From the NCBI GenBank assembly GCA_025349905.2, contig MU625025.1, forward strand, positions 1 to 13,851: a stretch of DNA of 13,851 nucleotides, given 5' to 3'. The position numbers were made by a program, and so were the translations under genes. This DNA is from Blastocladiella britannica (taxonomy: Eukaryota; Blastocladiomycota; Blastocladiomycetes; Blastocladiales; Blastocladiaceae). This document shows, piece after piece, positions 6,554 through 13,595 of this stretch (its first letter is position 1; every line of letters starts with the position of its first letter). A model generated the notes under the pieces. The model worked only from the letters and a program-made list of their open reading frames with translations, made no database searches and was not told the DNA's origin.

Positions 6554-8697
6554 ATGTCTGCAACCACCCCGGCCACCCCGGCTGGGCCACTGCGCTCGTC
6601 GGCACTGGACACCCCGCGCGTGGCCGCCATGTCGGACCTCGAGCTGCGCTCCACCGTGCGCGACCTCAAGCGCCTTCTTGCCGAAAAGGACGACAGCCTC
6701 GACCAGGCCGGCCGCATGGGCCAGATGGTGCTCGAGTCGAACGCCAAGCTGCTCAAGGACAACCACCGCCTCGGCGCCCTGCTCAAGGAGGCCCGGGCTG
6801 CTGCTGCCTCGGCTGCCTCTGTTTCGTCGTCGCCATTGGCCGCGGACAGCAGCAACAGCGCCGACAGCAGCAACAGCAGCAACAGCGCCGACGCCGGCAT
6901 CGATCCCCACCTGCACGCGCGCCACCTCGCGGCCGAGCTCGACCACGCACGCACCGCGCTCGCCTCCGCAGAGTCGCTGGTGCTCGAGTGGCGCCGCCGC
7001 CACGACGACGTGGCCGATGCCGCCGCCGCCCACGCCCGCCGGGCCGCCCGCGCCGAGGACGAGCTGCGCTCCGAGCTTGCCGCCCGCGACCGCCTGCTGG
7101 AGGACTCGGCCGCCCGCTGCGCACTCCTTGCCGCCGACAAGGACCGCCTGGCGGCCGACAAGGCCGACCTGGTGCGCGAGCGCGCCGCCGCGGCCCGCGC
7201 AACCGACAATGCCGCGGCCCACGATGCTGCCCTGCGCGAACGCGAGGCGCTCATTGCCGCCCTCCAGGCCGAGAGCGCCGCGGCGGTCGCGCGCGCCGGC
7301 GAGCTCGACCGGGCCCTGCGCGAGCACGCCGAGCGCGTCGAGATCTTGGAGTCCCAGGTGGACGAGCTGGTGGAGCTGCGCGCCGACCTGGACGAGGCCC
7401 AGCTGGTGGCCGCCGGCGCCACGGCCGAGCTCGAGGACGCCCGCGTGGCAGTGGCCACCCTCACGGCGCAGATCGAGGCACTCGGGGCATCGGCCGCCAC
7501 CCTCGACGACGCCGGCTCCACCCCGCAAAAGACGCTCTTGTCCGAGGTGGACGACGAGCGCAAGCGCCACCAGGTGCATGCGGCCAAGCTCGCGGCCGAG
7601 CACGAGCGCCGCCTCCAGCACCACCTGCGCGACTCGGAGCGCATGCGTCGCCAGATCCTGAAGCTGCAGCAGTCGCAGACCGAGCGCGCGCACACGGACC
7701 ACATCAAGCGCCTTGATGCCCAGCTGTCGCGCGCGCAGTCCGAGAGCCGCACGCTGCTGCACCGCATCGAGGAGCTCGAGGGGCAGCTCCGCAATGCCGT
7801 CTACCGCCCTGGTGCTGCCCTGTCATTCCAGGGCGAGGGGCTCATGGATGAGGAGAGTGGCGGCGGTGCCGCGGGCGGCCCAGCCATTGCCGCCATGCGC
7901 GCGCGCATCGCTGATCTGGAGGTCCATTCTTTCAATTTTGTCCAGCGATTCCAATACTCATGCAAATCCACATGCAGCGCGAGACCAAGAACCTCCGCTC
8001 CAAGGTCAACAACGAGCAGAACCAGCGCCTGCACGAGACCAACAAGCTTCGCGCCGCGGAAAACGACCTGTACCTGCGCGACCTCGAGCTCTCCAAGCTG
8101 CAGAGCCACCTGGCGCGCCTCAAGGCCTACATTGCCGATCTCGTGGTGTCGTGCGACTGCGAAAAGCCTGCCATGCGCGCAAGCGACCGGTCCCGCTCCG
8201 AGGCGCGTTCCCGCCCGGACGAGTCGCTTCTGCCGCCGCCGCCACTGTCGTCGGCCCTTGCCGCCGAGGACGTTGCTGGTGTGCTGGCGCGTCGCGTGCC
8301 CACGCCGCACCACCGCGCAGGGTCGGCGGAGGATCCGGCGACGCCCAGTCCGCACCGCCACCACCACCACCACCACCACGCTCTCCACCATCGCGGCCGC
8401 TCTGATCCCATGGATGTGGACGGCGAGGAAGTGTCTCCTCACCAGCCGGCCGTCATGGGCGACGACAATGACGAAAACGGTGCCTTGGCGGCTGCGGCCC
8501 CGACCCCGCAAAAGGGCGTGCCGGCAGCGCGAACCCACCGCGCCGGCGGCCGCACCCGCACCACCTCTGGCCGGGTGGTGATGCGGCCACCGGGCTCGGC
8601 TCCCGGCATGTACGAGGTGGCCGAGAGCGGGCCCAAGACCCCTGGAGCAGAGCGCACGCAGCAATACGACGCCAATGGCGATTGCACTCCCCAATAA
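6554..8697 (+). CDS. Spindly-like dynein-dynactin adaptor with C-terminal CaaX box
   Basis: Two exons, 6554-7921 and 7978-8697, joined in phase 0, give 695 residues. Most of 27-515 is Ala/Glu/Arg-rich coiled coil, with a Ser/Asn linker at 89-113. Residues 49-63 (LDQAGRMGQMVLESN) resemble the CC1 box (AAxxG) by which BICD, TRAK and Spindly bind dynein light intermediate chain. Residues 327-334 (TLLSEVDD) match the Spindly motif that binds the dynactin pointed end; human Spindly has SLFAEVED, and ERMRR 36 residues on aligns without a gap. The spacing, about 265 residues, suits these adaptors. The tail (about 517-695) is disordered with several S/T-P sites and a His run at 584-590, and ends in CTPQ, a farnesylation signal; human Spindly also ends in a CaaX box and needs farnesyl to bind the RZZ complex at kinetochores. 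Inferred role: recruiting dynein in mitosis. It could instead be another adaptor, but the CaaX box favours Spindly. Confidence 0.75.
7922..7977 (+). other. Intron of the Spindly-like gene, weak donor
   Basis: A 56-nt intron with donor GAG|GTCCAT and acceptor CACATGCAG|CGC. Removing it joins IADLE to RETKNL and keeps the coiled coil going. Without splicing the first frame runs on into Pro/Arg-rich sequence with no coiled coil. The donor is far from the GT(A/G)(C/T)GT seen in the other introns here, but it is the only one nearby that restores the frame. Confidence 0.75.
8358..8379. repeat. CAC/CCA trinucleotide tract
   Basis: About seven CAC units code the His run at residues 584-590 of the Spindly-like protein, in its disordered tail. 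Confidence 0.85.
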
Positions 8698-8705
8698 TAT
8701 ATATT
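8696..8705. terminator. Palindromic AT element between convergent genes
   Basis: AATATATATT is a perfect palindrome that starts in the last two bases of the Spindly-like gene's TAA. Only 20 bp (8698-8717) separate it from the convergent neighbour's stop, so both transcripts must end within or beyond each other. The element reads the same on both strands and, with AATAAT just before it, is the best candidate for a shared 3'-end signal. Confidence 0.4.
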
Positions 8706-8717
8706 CTATTCCGCCAG

Positions 8718-11381
8718 TTAGTCCGACCCGACCAAATCAAAGAGACCGCCCCAGTCGCCCATACCGCCAATATCCAGAGCGAGCCCCGAATCCTTGGCTT
8801 CTTCCCTGCCCAACTGTGTCCCTGGCAGCTCCGTCAAATTGGGCTTGGCCGATCCGGATCCGAGCGTGTTGGAAAGAGTTGTTGTCTTGATTGGCATGAT
8901 CTTGGGGGCAGGATTGCTGCTGGTAGGACCAGACTTGCCTGGCAACGGGGATGGAGCAGCCCATGCAGCAATGCGCTGCGGAGACGTGGCTTCTGCTGTT
9001 GTTGCCGTTGATGGTACGCTTGTGCGGGGCGCGAGGGCGGTATCTCGCGGCGCAGCCGGTGCTGGTGCGACGCTTGCCGCCGCCGCCGCCGCAGCAATTG
9101 CTTGCATCTTTAAGAGCAGCGACAAGTCAGTTTCGTCCGCTTGGGGCGCTGCGCTCGTCGCAGGCGCAGCCGTGGTCGTGATGGCGCGTTGGATGATGCG
9201 CGATTTGGGTTTGGGCACGCGCTTTGGTGGTGCGTCTGCCCTGCTCTGCTGCTGGGCAGGAGTATCATTCGCCGTCGGTGTATCCAGACCTGGAGAGGCG
9301 GTAATGGGTGGCGGAATCGCGGACGTTGATGCCATGGCCTCTGGTGTCACGGACGGTGGTGTCACGGACGGTGGTGCCACGGACGGTGGTGCCGCGCGTG
9401 TCGCAATTGGAGTGCCAGCCTCCAGTGATGGAGGCGCGACACTGCGCTGCGATTGGGCTTGTCCGTGTTCAAGCTGCTTGCTCGGTGCAGTCGACGGAAT
9501 ATCGGCTTTGGTGAGCACAGCCGCTCCTTGGGCCAGTGGTGCTGCTTCGGGTACAGCAGAAACTTTAGTGTTGATGGCCACCGCGCTTGAGGCATCGAGC
9601 ACACCGCCTCCAACGAGAAGCTTGGCAGGAGGAGGAGGAACACACGTGGTCACCGCCGGCTCTTGTGCGCCGGCAGCAGCAGCACTTGTCGACCCACCTT
9701 CGTTCAAAAGGGCGGATGCTGCAGTCGAGAGCGTTGCTCGCAGCCGTTGGACCCACGCTTGCCGCTTGCCTTGGTCCGGAATATCATTGTTCTTGAGTCC
9801 CGTAGCGGCCTGAATCAGGACATTCCATTTGGCGCTGCGGCGTGCTTCTAGGGAGTGCGCATGAACCACAAACTCGGCATAGGACGCGTCGGCGGCTGCC
9901 TGGACTTCCAGCAGGCGGGCTCGGCGCTCTTCAATCACGCCAATGCGCGCATGAATCGCCACGTCTCCCAAGAGCATGTCGTCCGTAACGGCCCGTTCTT
10001 GCGCCGTGTCTGCAGCGCGAGCAGCCCGTTCTTCTTGGGTATAGTAGTATGTGGCCGGAGTGACGCCAAAGCCGAGAACCTGGTGCTCCAGCGCCGCGAC
10101 GCGGCCCGCATTGGCAGCCAGCGCGGTGCTCATGTCCCGCACCTTGCCAACGTACTCTTCGTGGAGGGTGGCGGCGGCGCGAGCTGCCACGACCTCCGCC
10201 GCCGCAAGCTTTGCCCGCAGCTGCTGCTCGCGCTCGATGGAGGCGTGCACTTCCATGCGCGCCATGTGCCGCGGCGTGTCGGCGTTCGCACCCGCGCCAC
10301 CACCTGGGCCTTCCGATGCAGCAAACGCAGCTGCCCGGATGCGCTCGCGGTCCTTGATGACGCGCGCAAGCTCCTTTTGGCAGAAATGCACTTGGTCCTC
10401 GAGTTTTTTCTTGCTCTCAATCAACCGCGAGATCTGGATATCGGCGGGATCTGCTGAGAAGGATGCCCCTCGCTGGTGCTGGTTTAGGTGCTGCTGCTGC
10501 TGCGGAGAGGGATACAGGTGCGAATTCATGTCCAGCTCCTCCTCGTCGCCGTTGCCGTGAGCGGTGCTTTCACTGCAGCGAGCATATGTAAGTACAATGC
10601 ATATATCGTCAGCGACGTGATACACGTACAAGTAGGCCTTGGTCTCCTTGTAGAGTTTCCGGCCGTAATCGATGATGGCGGCGCTATTTGCCGCCATGGG
10701 CTTGGAAGAGCCGCTGTAGCGCTTCCCGGCGCCGGCGTTTTGGTGGGGGAGGTGGTCTCGGGACGTGGCGATCGCGTCGTGGTGGTGGTGTTTGGGATGA
10801 TGTGCAGCAACCTCGCGGCCATCGCCGAGGGGAGACGGTTTCTTGGCCGGGGATCCAAAGGCTGGGGGAGCAGCATAGGCAGAGGACGGGATCACAGCTC
10901 CGGGTGCGCCGGGACCTGCCACGGGGGGCTCTACTGCGGCTGTCGCGCCCAGGGACGAGGTGACGCTATTCGCCTCGGAAGGGCGGCGCTGGCGAGGGCG
11001 AGCGGCCGCGATCCGTTGCGGCTGCAGTGGCGGTTGCTGTTGCATTTGTGGATAAGCGGGGAACTCGGTCCGCCGCGCGACGTCAGTGGGCACTACCGCC
11101 GCCGCCGCGATTGCAGCGTGTGGTGCGTGTTGAGCAACGACGGGGGAGGCGGTGGTCGTCGATGCGGCTGGACCGACGGAGGCCGTCATGCGGGATGCAG
11201 CAACGCGTGCGGATCCGACTATTCCAGATGCGGGCGCTTTCCGCTCCGAGAATGCAGGAAGATGGGCTGGCGCCGCAAGATCCTCGGGGCCAGCGAGCGC
11301 GAGCGCCGTGTACAGGCTTTGGTCCACGACTTTGCGTTTGATGGGTTCGCGCCGCTGCGGCGAGGATGATGGAGTTGCCAT
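8718..11381 (-). CDS. Unknown coiled-coil protein with in-frame intron
   Basis: Exons 11381-10630 and 10572-8718 give 868 residues; the frame is also open if the 57-nt intron stays in (887 residues). I do not recognise a family. Residues 1-250 are mostly disordered, Ala/Pro/Gln-rich, with a basic start (REPIKRKVVDQSLYTAL, 11-27) that looks less random. Coiled coil is likely at about 296-335, 361-420 and 428-500, followed by a short helical patch (500-540). The rest is Ala/Pro/Ser/Thr-rich with PPSV(T/A) repeats at 646-660 and a poly-Ala helix at 734-752. It ends in an acidic-hydrophobic peptide (DSGLALDIGGMGDWGGLFDL, 845-864) that could be a binding motif. No signal peptide or membrane helix, so probably a cytosolic, cytoskeletal or nuclear scaffold. 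Codon third positions look less GC-rich than in the adjacent Spindly-like and uL14m genes. It converges on the former and diverges from the latter. Confidence 0.72.
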   Translation of the reverse strand: MATPSSSPQRREPIKRKVVDQSLYTALALAGPEDLAAPAHLPAFSERKAPASGIVGSARVAASRMTASVGPAASTTTASPVVAQHAPHAAIAAAAVVPTDVARRTEFPAYPQMQQQPPLQPQRIAAARPRQRRPSEANSVTSSLGATAAVEPPVAGPGAPGAVIPSSAYAAPPAFGSPAKKPSPLGDGREVAAHHPKHHHHDAIATSRDHLPHQNAGAGKRYSGSSKPMAANSAAIIDYGRKLYKETKAYLYVYHVADDICIVLTYARCSESTAHGNGDEEELDMNSHLYPSPQQQQHLNQHQRGASFSADPADIQISRLIESKKKLEDQVHFCQKELARVIKDRERIRAAAFAASEGPGGGAGANADTPRHMARMEVHASIEREQQLRAKLAAAEVVAARAAATLHEEYVGKVRDMSTALAANAGRVAALEHQVLGFGVTPATYYYTQEERAARAADTAQERAVTDDMLLGDVAIHARIGVIEERRARLLEVQAAADASYAEFVVHAHSLEARRSAKWNVLIQAATGLKNNDIPDQGKRQAWVQRLRATLSTAASALLNEGGSTSAAAAGAQEPAVTTCVPPPPAKLLVGGGVLDASSAVAINTKVSAVPEAAPLAQGAAVLTKADIPSTAPSKQLEHGQAQSQRSVAPPSLEAGTPIATRAAPPSVAPPSVTPPSVTPEAMASTSAIPPPITASPGLDTPTANDTPAQQQSRADAPPKRVPKPKSRIIQRAITTTAAPATSAAPQADETDLSLLLKMQAIAAAAAAASVAPAPAAPRDTALAPRTSVPSTATTAEATSPQRIAAWAAPSPLPGKSGPTSSNPAPKIMPIKTTTLSNTLGSGSAKPNLTELPGTQLGREEAKDSGLALDIGGMGDWGGLFDLVGSD
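9343..9387. repeat. Three-copy 15-bp tandem repeat
   Basis: GGTGTCACGGACGGT is repeated three times, the third copy with one change (GGTGCC). On the minus strand it encodes the PPSV(T/A) pentapeptide repeat of the unknown coiled-coil protein. Confidence 0.88.
10573..10629 (-). other. Probable in-frame 57-nt intron
   Basis: Donor TT|GTACGTG, branch-like GCTGACG and acceptor CTCGCTGCAG|TG are all good matches to the other introns in the window, and the segment is much richer in A and T than its flanks. Splicing joins KETKAY-F-ESTAHG. As the length is a multiple of three and there is no stop, retention would add 19 mostly hydrophobic residues. Confidence 0.78.
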
Positions 11382-11442
11382 TCAGTGATAATAATGGTAT
11401 TTCTATTTCCCAAAAAAAAAAAAATTAATCAAATATTAAAAA
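11382..11442. promoter_or_regulatory. 61-bp divergent promoter
   Basis: Only 61 bp separate the start codons of the unknown minus-strand gene and the mitochondrial uL14 gene. The half nearest uL14m is a 13-nt A run followed by TTAATCAAATATTAAA. No TATA box is placed where it could serve both. Promoter elements may extend into coding sequence. Confidence 0.55.
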
Positions 11443-11835
11443 ATGATTCAACTCAAGTCTGTCCTCGGCGTCATTGACAATTCCGGCGCACGCATGGTCG
11501 AGTGCATTCGCGTTCTGCGCGGCAAGACCGCCACGCTCGGGTCCGAAATCACCGTGGTGGTCAAGGACGCGCGGCCACTGCCCACCACGGGCATGACGGC
11601 GGCATCGCTCGCAAACAAGGTCAAGAAGGGCCAGGTGTGCCGCGCGCTGATTGTGCGCACGCGCAAGGAGGTGCGCCGCGCCGACGGCCGCTACGTGCGC
11701 TTTGACGACAACGCGTGCGTGCTCCTCAACAGCCAGGGCCAGCCCATGGGCACACGCATTCTCGGCGTTGTGGCCAACGAGGCGCGTCTGCTCGGCTGGG
11801 CCAAGGTGGTGTCTCTTGCGCCCAAGGTTGTGTAG
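11443..11835 (+). CDS. Mitochondrial large-subunit ribosomal protein uL14m
   Basis: A 130-residue intronless gene for uL14, the protein at the subunit interface of the large ribosomal subunit that contacts the small-subunit RNA and the factor-binding area. Clear family signatures: the start [32 protein letters not shown] (about 61-75), and [11 protein letters not shown] followed by GTRILG (about 86-109). It ends in SLAPKVV like bacterial uL14. A short insertion after the beta-strand near residue 45 ([16 protein letters not shown]), together with similarity to yeast Mrpl38, marks it as mitochondrial, not cytosolic. As in yeast Mrpl38 there is no long cleavable presequence; import would use internal signals. 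The start is fixed by the family N-terminus and an A-rich leader. Strong GC bias at third positions fits a well-expressed gene. The stop is followed 31 bp later by an AATAAA-rich repeat. Confidence 0.95.
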   Translation: MIQLKSVLGVIDNSGARMVECIRVLRGKTATLGSEITVVVKDARPLPTTGMTAASLANKVKKGQVCRALIVRTRKEVRRADGRYVRFDDNACVLLNSQGQPMGTRILGVVANEARLLGWAKVVSLAPKVV

Positions 11836-11866
11836 CGATAACGATGCCGAGTCTTTTCTTTTTCCG

Positions 11867-11870
11867 TAAA

Positions 11871-11901
<31 letters not shown>

Positions 11902-11903
11902 TA
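11867..11903 (+). repeat. (TAAA)5(TAA)n microsatellite
   Basis: Five TAAA units (11867-11886) pass directly into five or six TAA units that run into an ATG at 11904. The first part contains overlapping AATAAA polyadenylation signals for uL14m. The second part looks like the A/T leaders that precede other start codons in the window. Confidence 0.8.
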
Positions 11904-12420
11904 ATGAGTCTGTTTATCGCCCAGTTCCGCGCACGGGCAGTCCATGCAGCGGGCCGAGTGCACTTGGTGAGCGGCGGTCTGCGGCCGCTCGGATCCGGAG
12001 GTGCGTCGCGTAAATCTTGCCTCAGCACGGTCAGAGATCAGATCGGCTTCCCTTGTTGTTTTTGCTCTGCTGTCGAACCGAATTGATGGACGGACGGACG
12101 GACGGAGGGACGGAGGGACGACGTACCCGGGCCGAGAGAGCGCCACGATGATATGGCATTCCATCACCAGGGAAGCCGATTTCGCTCCCGGACTTGGACG
12201 AATTACTAAAAAACACGCGCTCGTCAAAAAATACAAAAAATTCATTCAAATAGGTTCGATCCCCGCCTCCTGCTCCTTCAACAGCGCTGCTGCATCAAAG
12301 GCAAGAAGAACAGCCCACTCGCAACCTCTCCGTGTACTTGCTCGGTCCTTTGCCTCGACCGCCCTTCTCTCGATCCCGCTCGCGCCCGACTCTCCCACGA
12401 CCACTACCACTACCACTACC
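11904..12420 (+). CDS. Putative 5' exon adding a mitochondrial presequence to thioredoxin reductase
   Basis: Seen: an ATG at 11904 after an A/T leader opens a 97-nt exon (11904-12000) ending at a good donor (GGAG|GTGCGT). A TACTAA branch-like word near 12204 and the acceptor AAATAG|G at 12253 give a 253-nt intron, and the phases match so that translation continues without a stop through 12254-12420 into the reductase ATG at 12421. The added 88 residues are rich in Arg, Ser and Ala with a single acidic residue near the end (MSLFIAQFRARAVHAAGR..., later LRVLARSFASTALL), typical of mitochondrial targeting. Inference: one gene yields a mitochondrial form (426 residues) from this start and a cytosolic form (338) from 12421. 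The region also covers the rest of the 585-bp gap after uL14m, including a GGAC repeat at 12088-12122 inside the proposed intron. Transcript data are needed to confirm the splice. Confidence 0.5.
12088..12122. repeat. GGAC/GGAG tandem repeat
   Basis: About nine imperfect 4-bp units (GGAC, some GGAG) in the gap upstream of the thioredoxin reductase gene, inside its proposed 5' intron. Probably a simple microsatellite. Confidence 0.8.
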
Positions 12421-13508
12421 ATGACTTCCCCATCGCCCATCCACAAGGTCGTTATTATCGGCTCTGGCCCCGCCGCCCACACTGCTGTACGTTTCCCCTT
12501 TTTAAATTTCTTTTTTTCCGCGCTATAACCAAAAAATCTAACATGCGATATACATAGGCCATCTACGCCGGCCGCGCCAACCTCAACCCCATCATGTACG
12601 AGGGCTTCATGGCCGGTGGCGTCGCGGCCGGCGGCCAGCTCACGACCACCACCGAGGTCGAGAACTTCCCCGGATGGCCCGTCGGCATCCACGGCTCCAA
12701 GCTCATGGACCAGATGCGCGAGCAGTCCGTCAACTGCGGCACCACGATCGTCACCGAGACCATCGCCAAGCTCGACCTCTCGCAGCGCCCCTTCAAGCTG
12801 TGGCCCGAGGGCGCCGAGGCCGAGCCGCCGGTGCTGGCCGAGTCGGTGATCCTGGCCACGGGCGCCACCGCAAAGCGCCTGCACATTGCCGGCGAGGAGT
12901 CGTACTGGAACGCGGGCATGTCGGCCTGCGCCGTGTGCGACGGGCCGGCGCCCATCTTCCGCAACAAGCCGGTGGCGGTGCTGGGCGGCGGCGACTCTGC
13001 GTGCGAGGAGGCCACGTACCTGACCAAGTACGCGTCCAAGGTGTACCTGATTGTGCGCCGCGACAAGCTGCGTGCGTCCAAGGTGATGGCGCACCGCGCC
13101 ATGACCCACCCCAAGGTGGAGATTGTGTGGAACGCGACGCCCGTCGAGGCCAAGGGCAACGGCCGCCTGCTGCAGTCCATCACGCTCCAGTCGACCGCCG
13201 CGGCCAACAAGGGCGAGCTGCGCGACCTGGACGTGAACGGCTTCTTTTACGCCATTGGCCACCAGCCCAACGTGTCGCTGCTGGCCAAGGCTGACGGCGA
13301 GAAGGGCTACCAGGTGGCGACGGACGAGGACGGCTACGTGATCAAGCCCGACGCGACGTCGACCGCCACCTCGGTCGAGGGTGTGTTTGCGTGCGGCGAT
13401 CTTGCCGACAAGAGGTACCGCCAGGCAATCACTGCCGCCGGCTCGGGCTGCGCTGCCGCACTGGACTGTGAGCGCTGGCTCGAGGCGCAGGAGGCCGAGG
13501 GTCGCTAG
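12421..13508 (+). CDS. Thioredoxin reductase, low-molecular-weight type
   Basis: Exons 12421-12486 and 12558-13508, joined in phase 0, give 338 residues, close to yeast Trr1. The flavoenzyme passes electrons from NADPH to thioredoxin. Seen: FAD-binding GSGPAAHTA at 14-22, GGQLTTTTEVENFPG near 47-61, the redox pair CAVC (Cys146, Cys149) within SACAVCDG, NADPH motif GGGDSA at 165-170 with RRDKLR at 189-194, and the C-terminal FAD motif GVFACGD at 297-303 followed by RQAIT. All catalytic parts are intact. The 71-nt intron (12487-12557) has donor GTACGT, a CTAAC branch site, a pyrimidine tract and acceptor ACATAG; removing it rebuilds HTAAIYAGRA exactly as in the family. This small type is found in bacteria, fungi and plants, not in animals, and so supports a fungal host. 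The ATG at 12421 suits the cytosolic form; upstream coding sequence may add a mitochondrial one. Confidence 0.96.
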
Positions 13509-13595
13509 GTTGATTTTCCCATTCATATATTGACTTTTTCGTACACTCCAAATGATCATTTCTCTTCCAACTGCGACACAACATAATAGCTGTGC

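Noticed and set aside
6422..7762. 446-codon minus-strand open frame
   Set aside because: Antisense shadow of the Ala/Arg/Glu-rich coiled coil. It shows Gly/Val/Leu-rich random sequence and no family signature.
6310..7794. Upstream extension of the deacetylase-like frame to 1170 codons
   Set aside because: The frame stays open through the A/T promoter and antisense to the Spindly-like first exon, but this is a side effect of GC-rich codons. The real N-terminus is the membrane anchor at 6309.
12148..12420. In-frame ATG at 12148 as the start of thioredoxin reductase
   Set aside because: The sequence after it (WHSITREADF...) has acidic residues and no targeting character. The spliced exon from 11904 explains the open frame better.
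12246..13559. 437-codon minus-strand open frame
   Set aside because: Lies antisense to thioredoxin reductase, whose plus-strand protein has every family motif and a clean intron.
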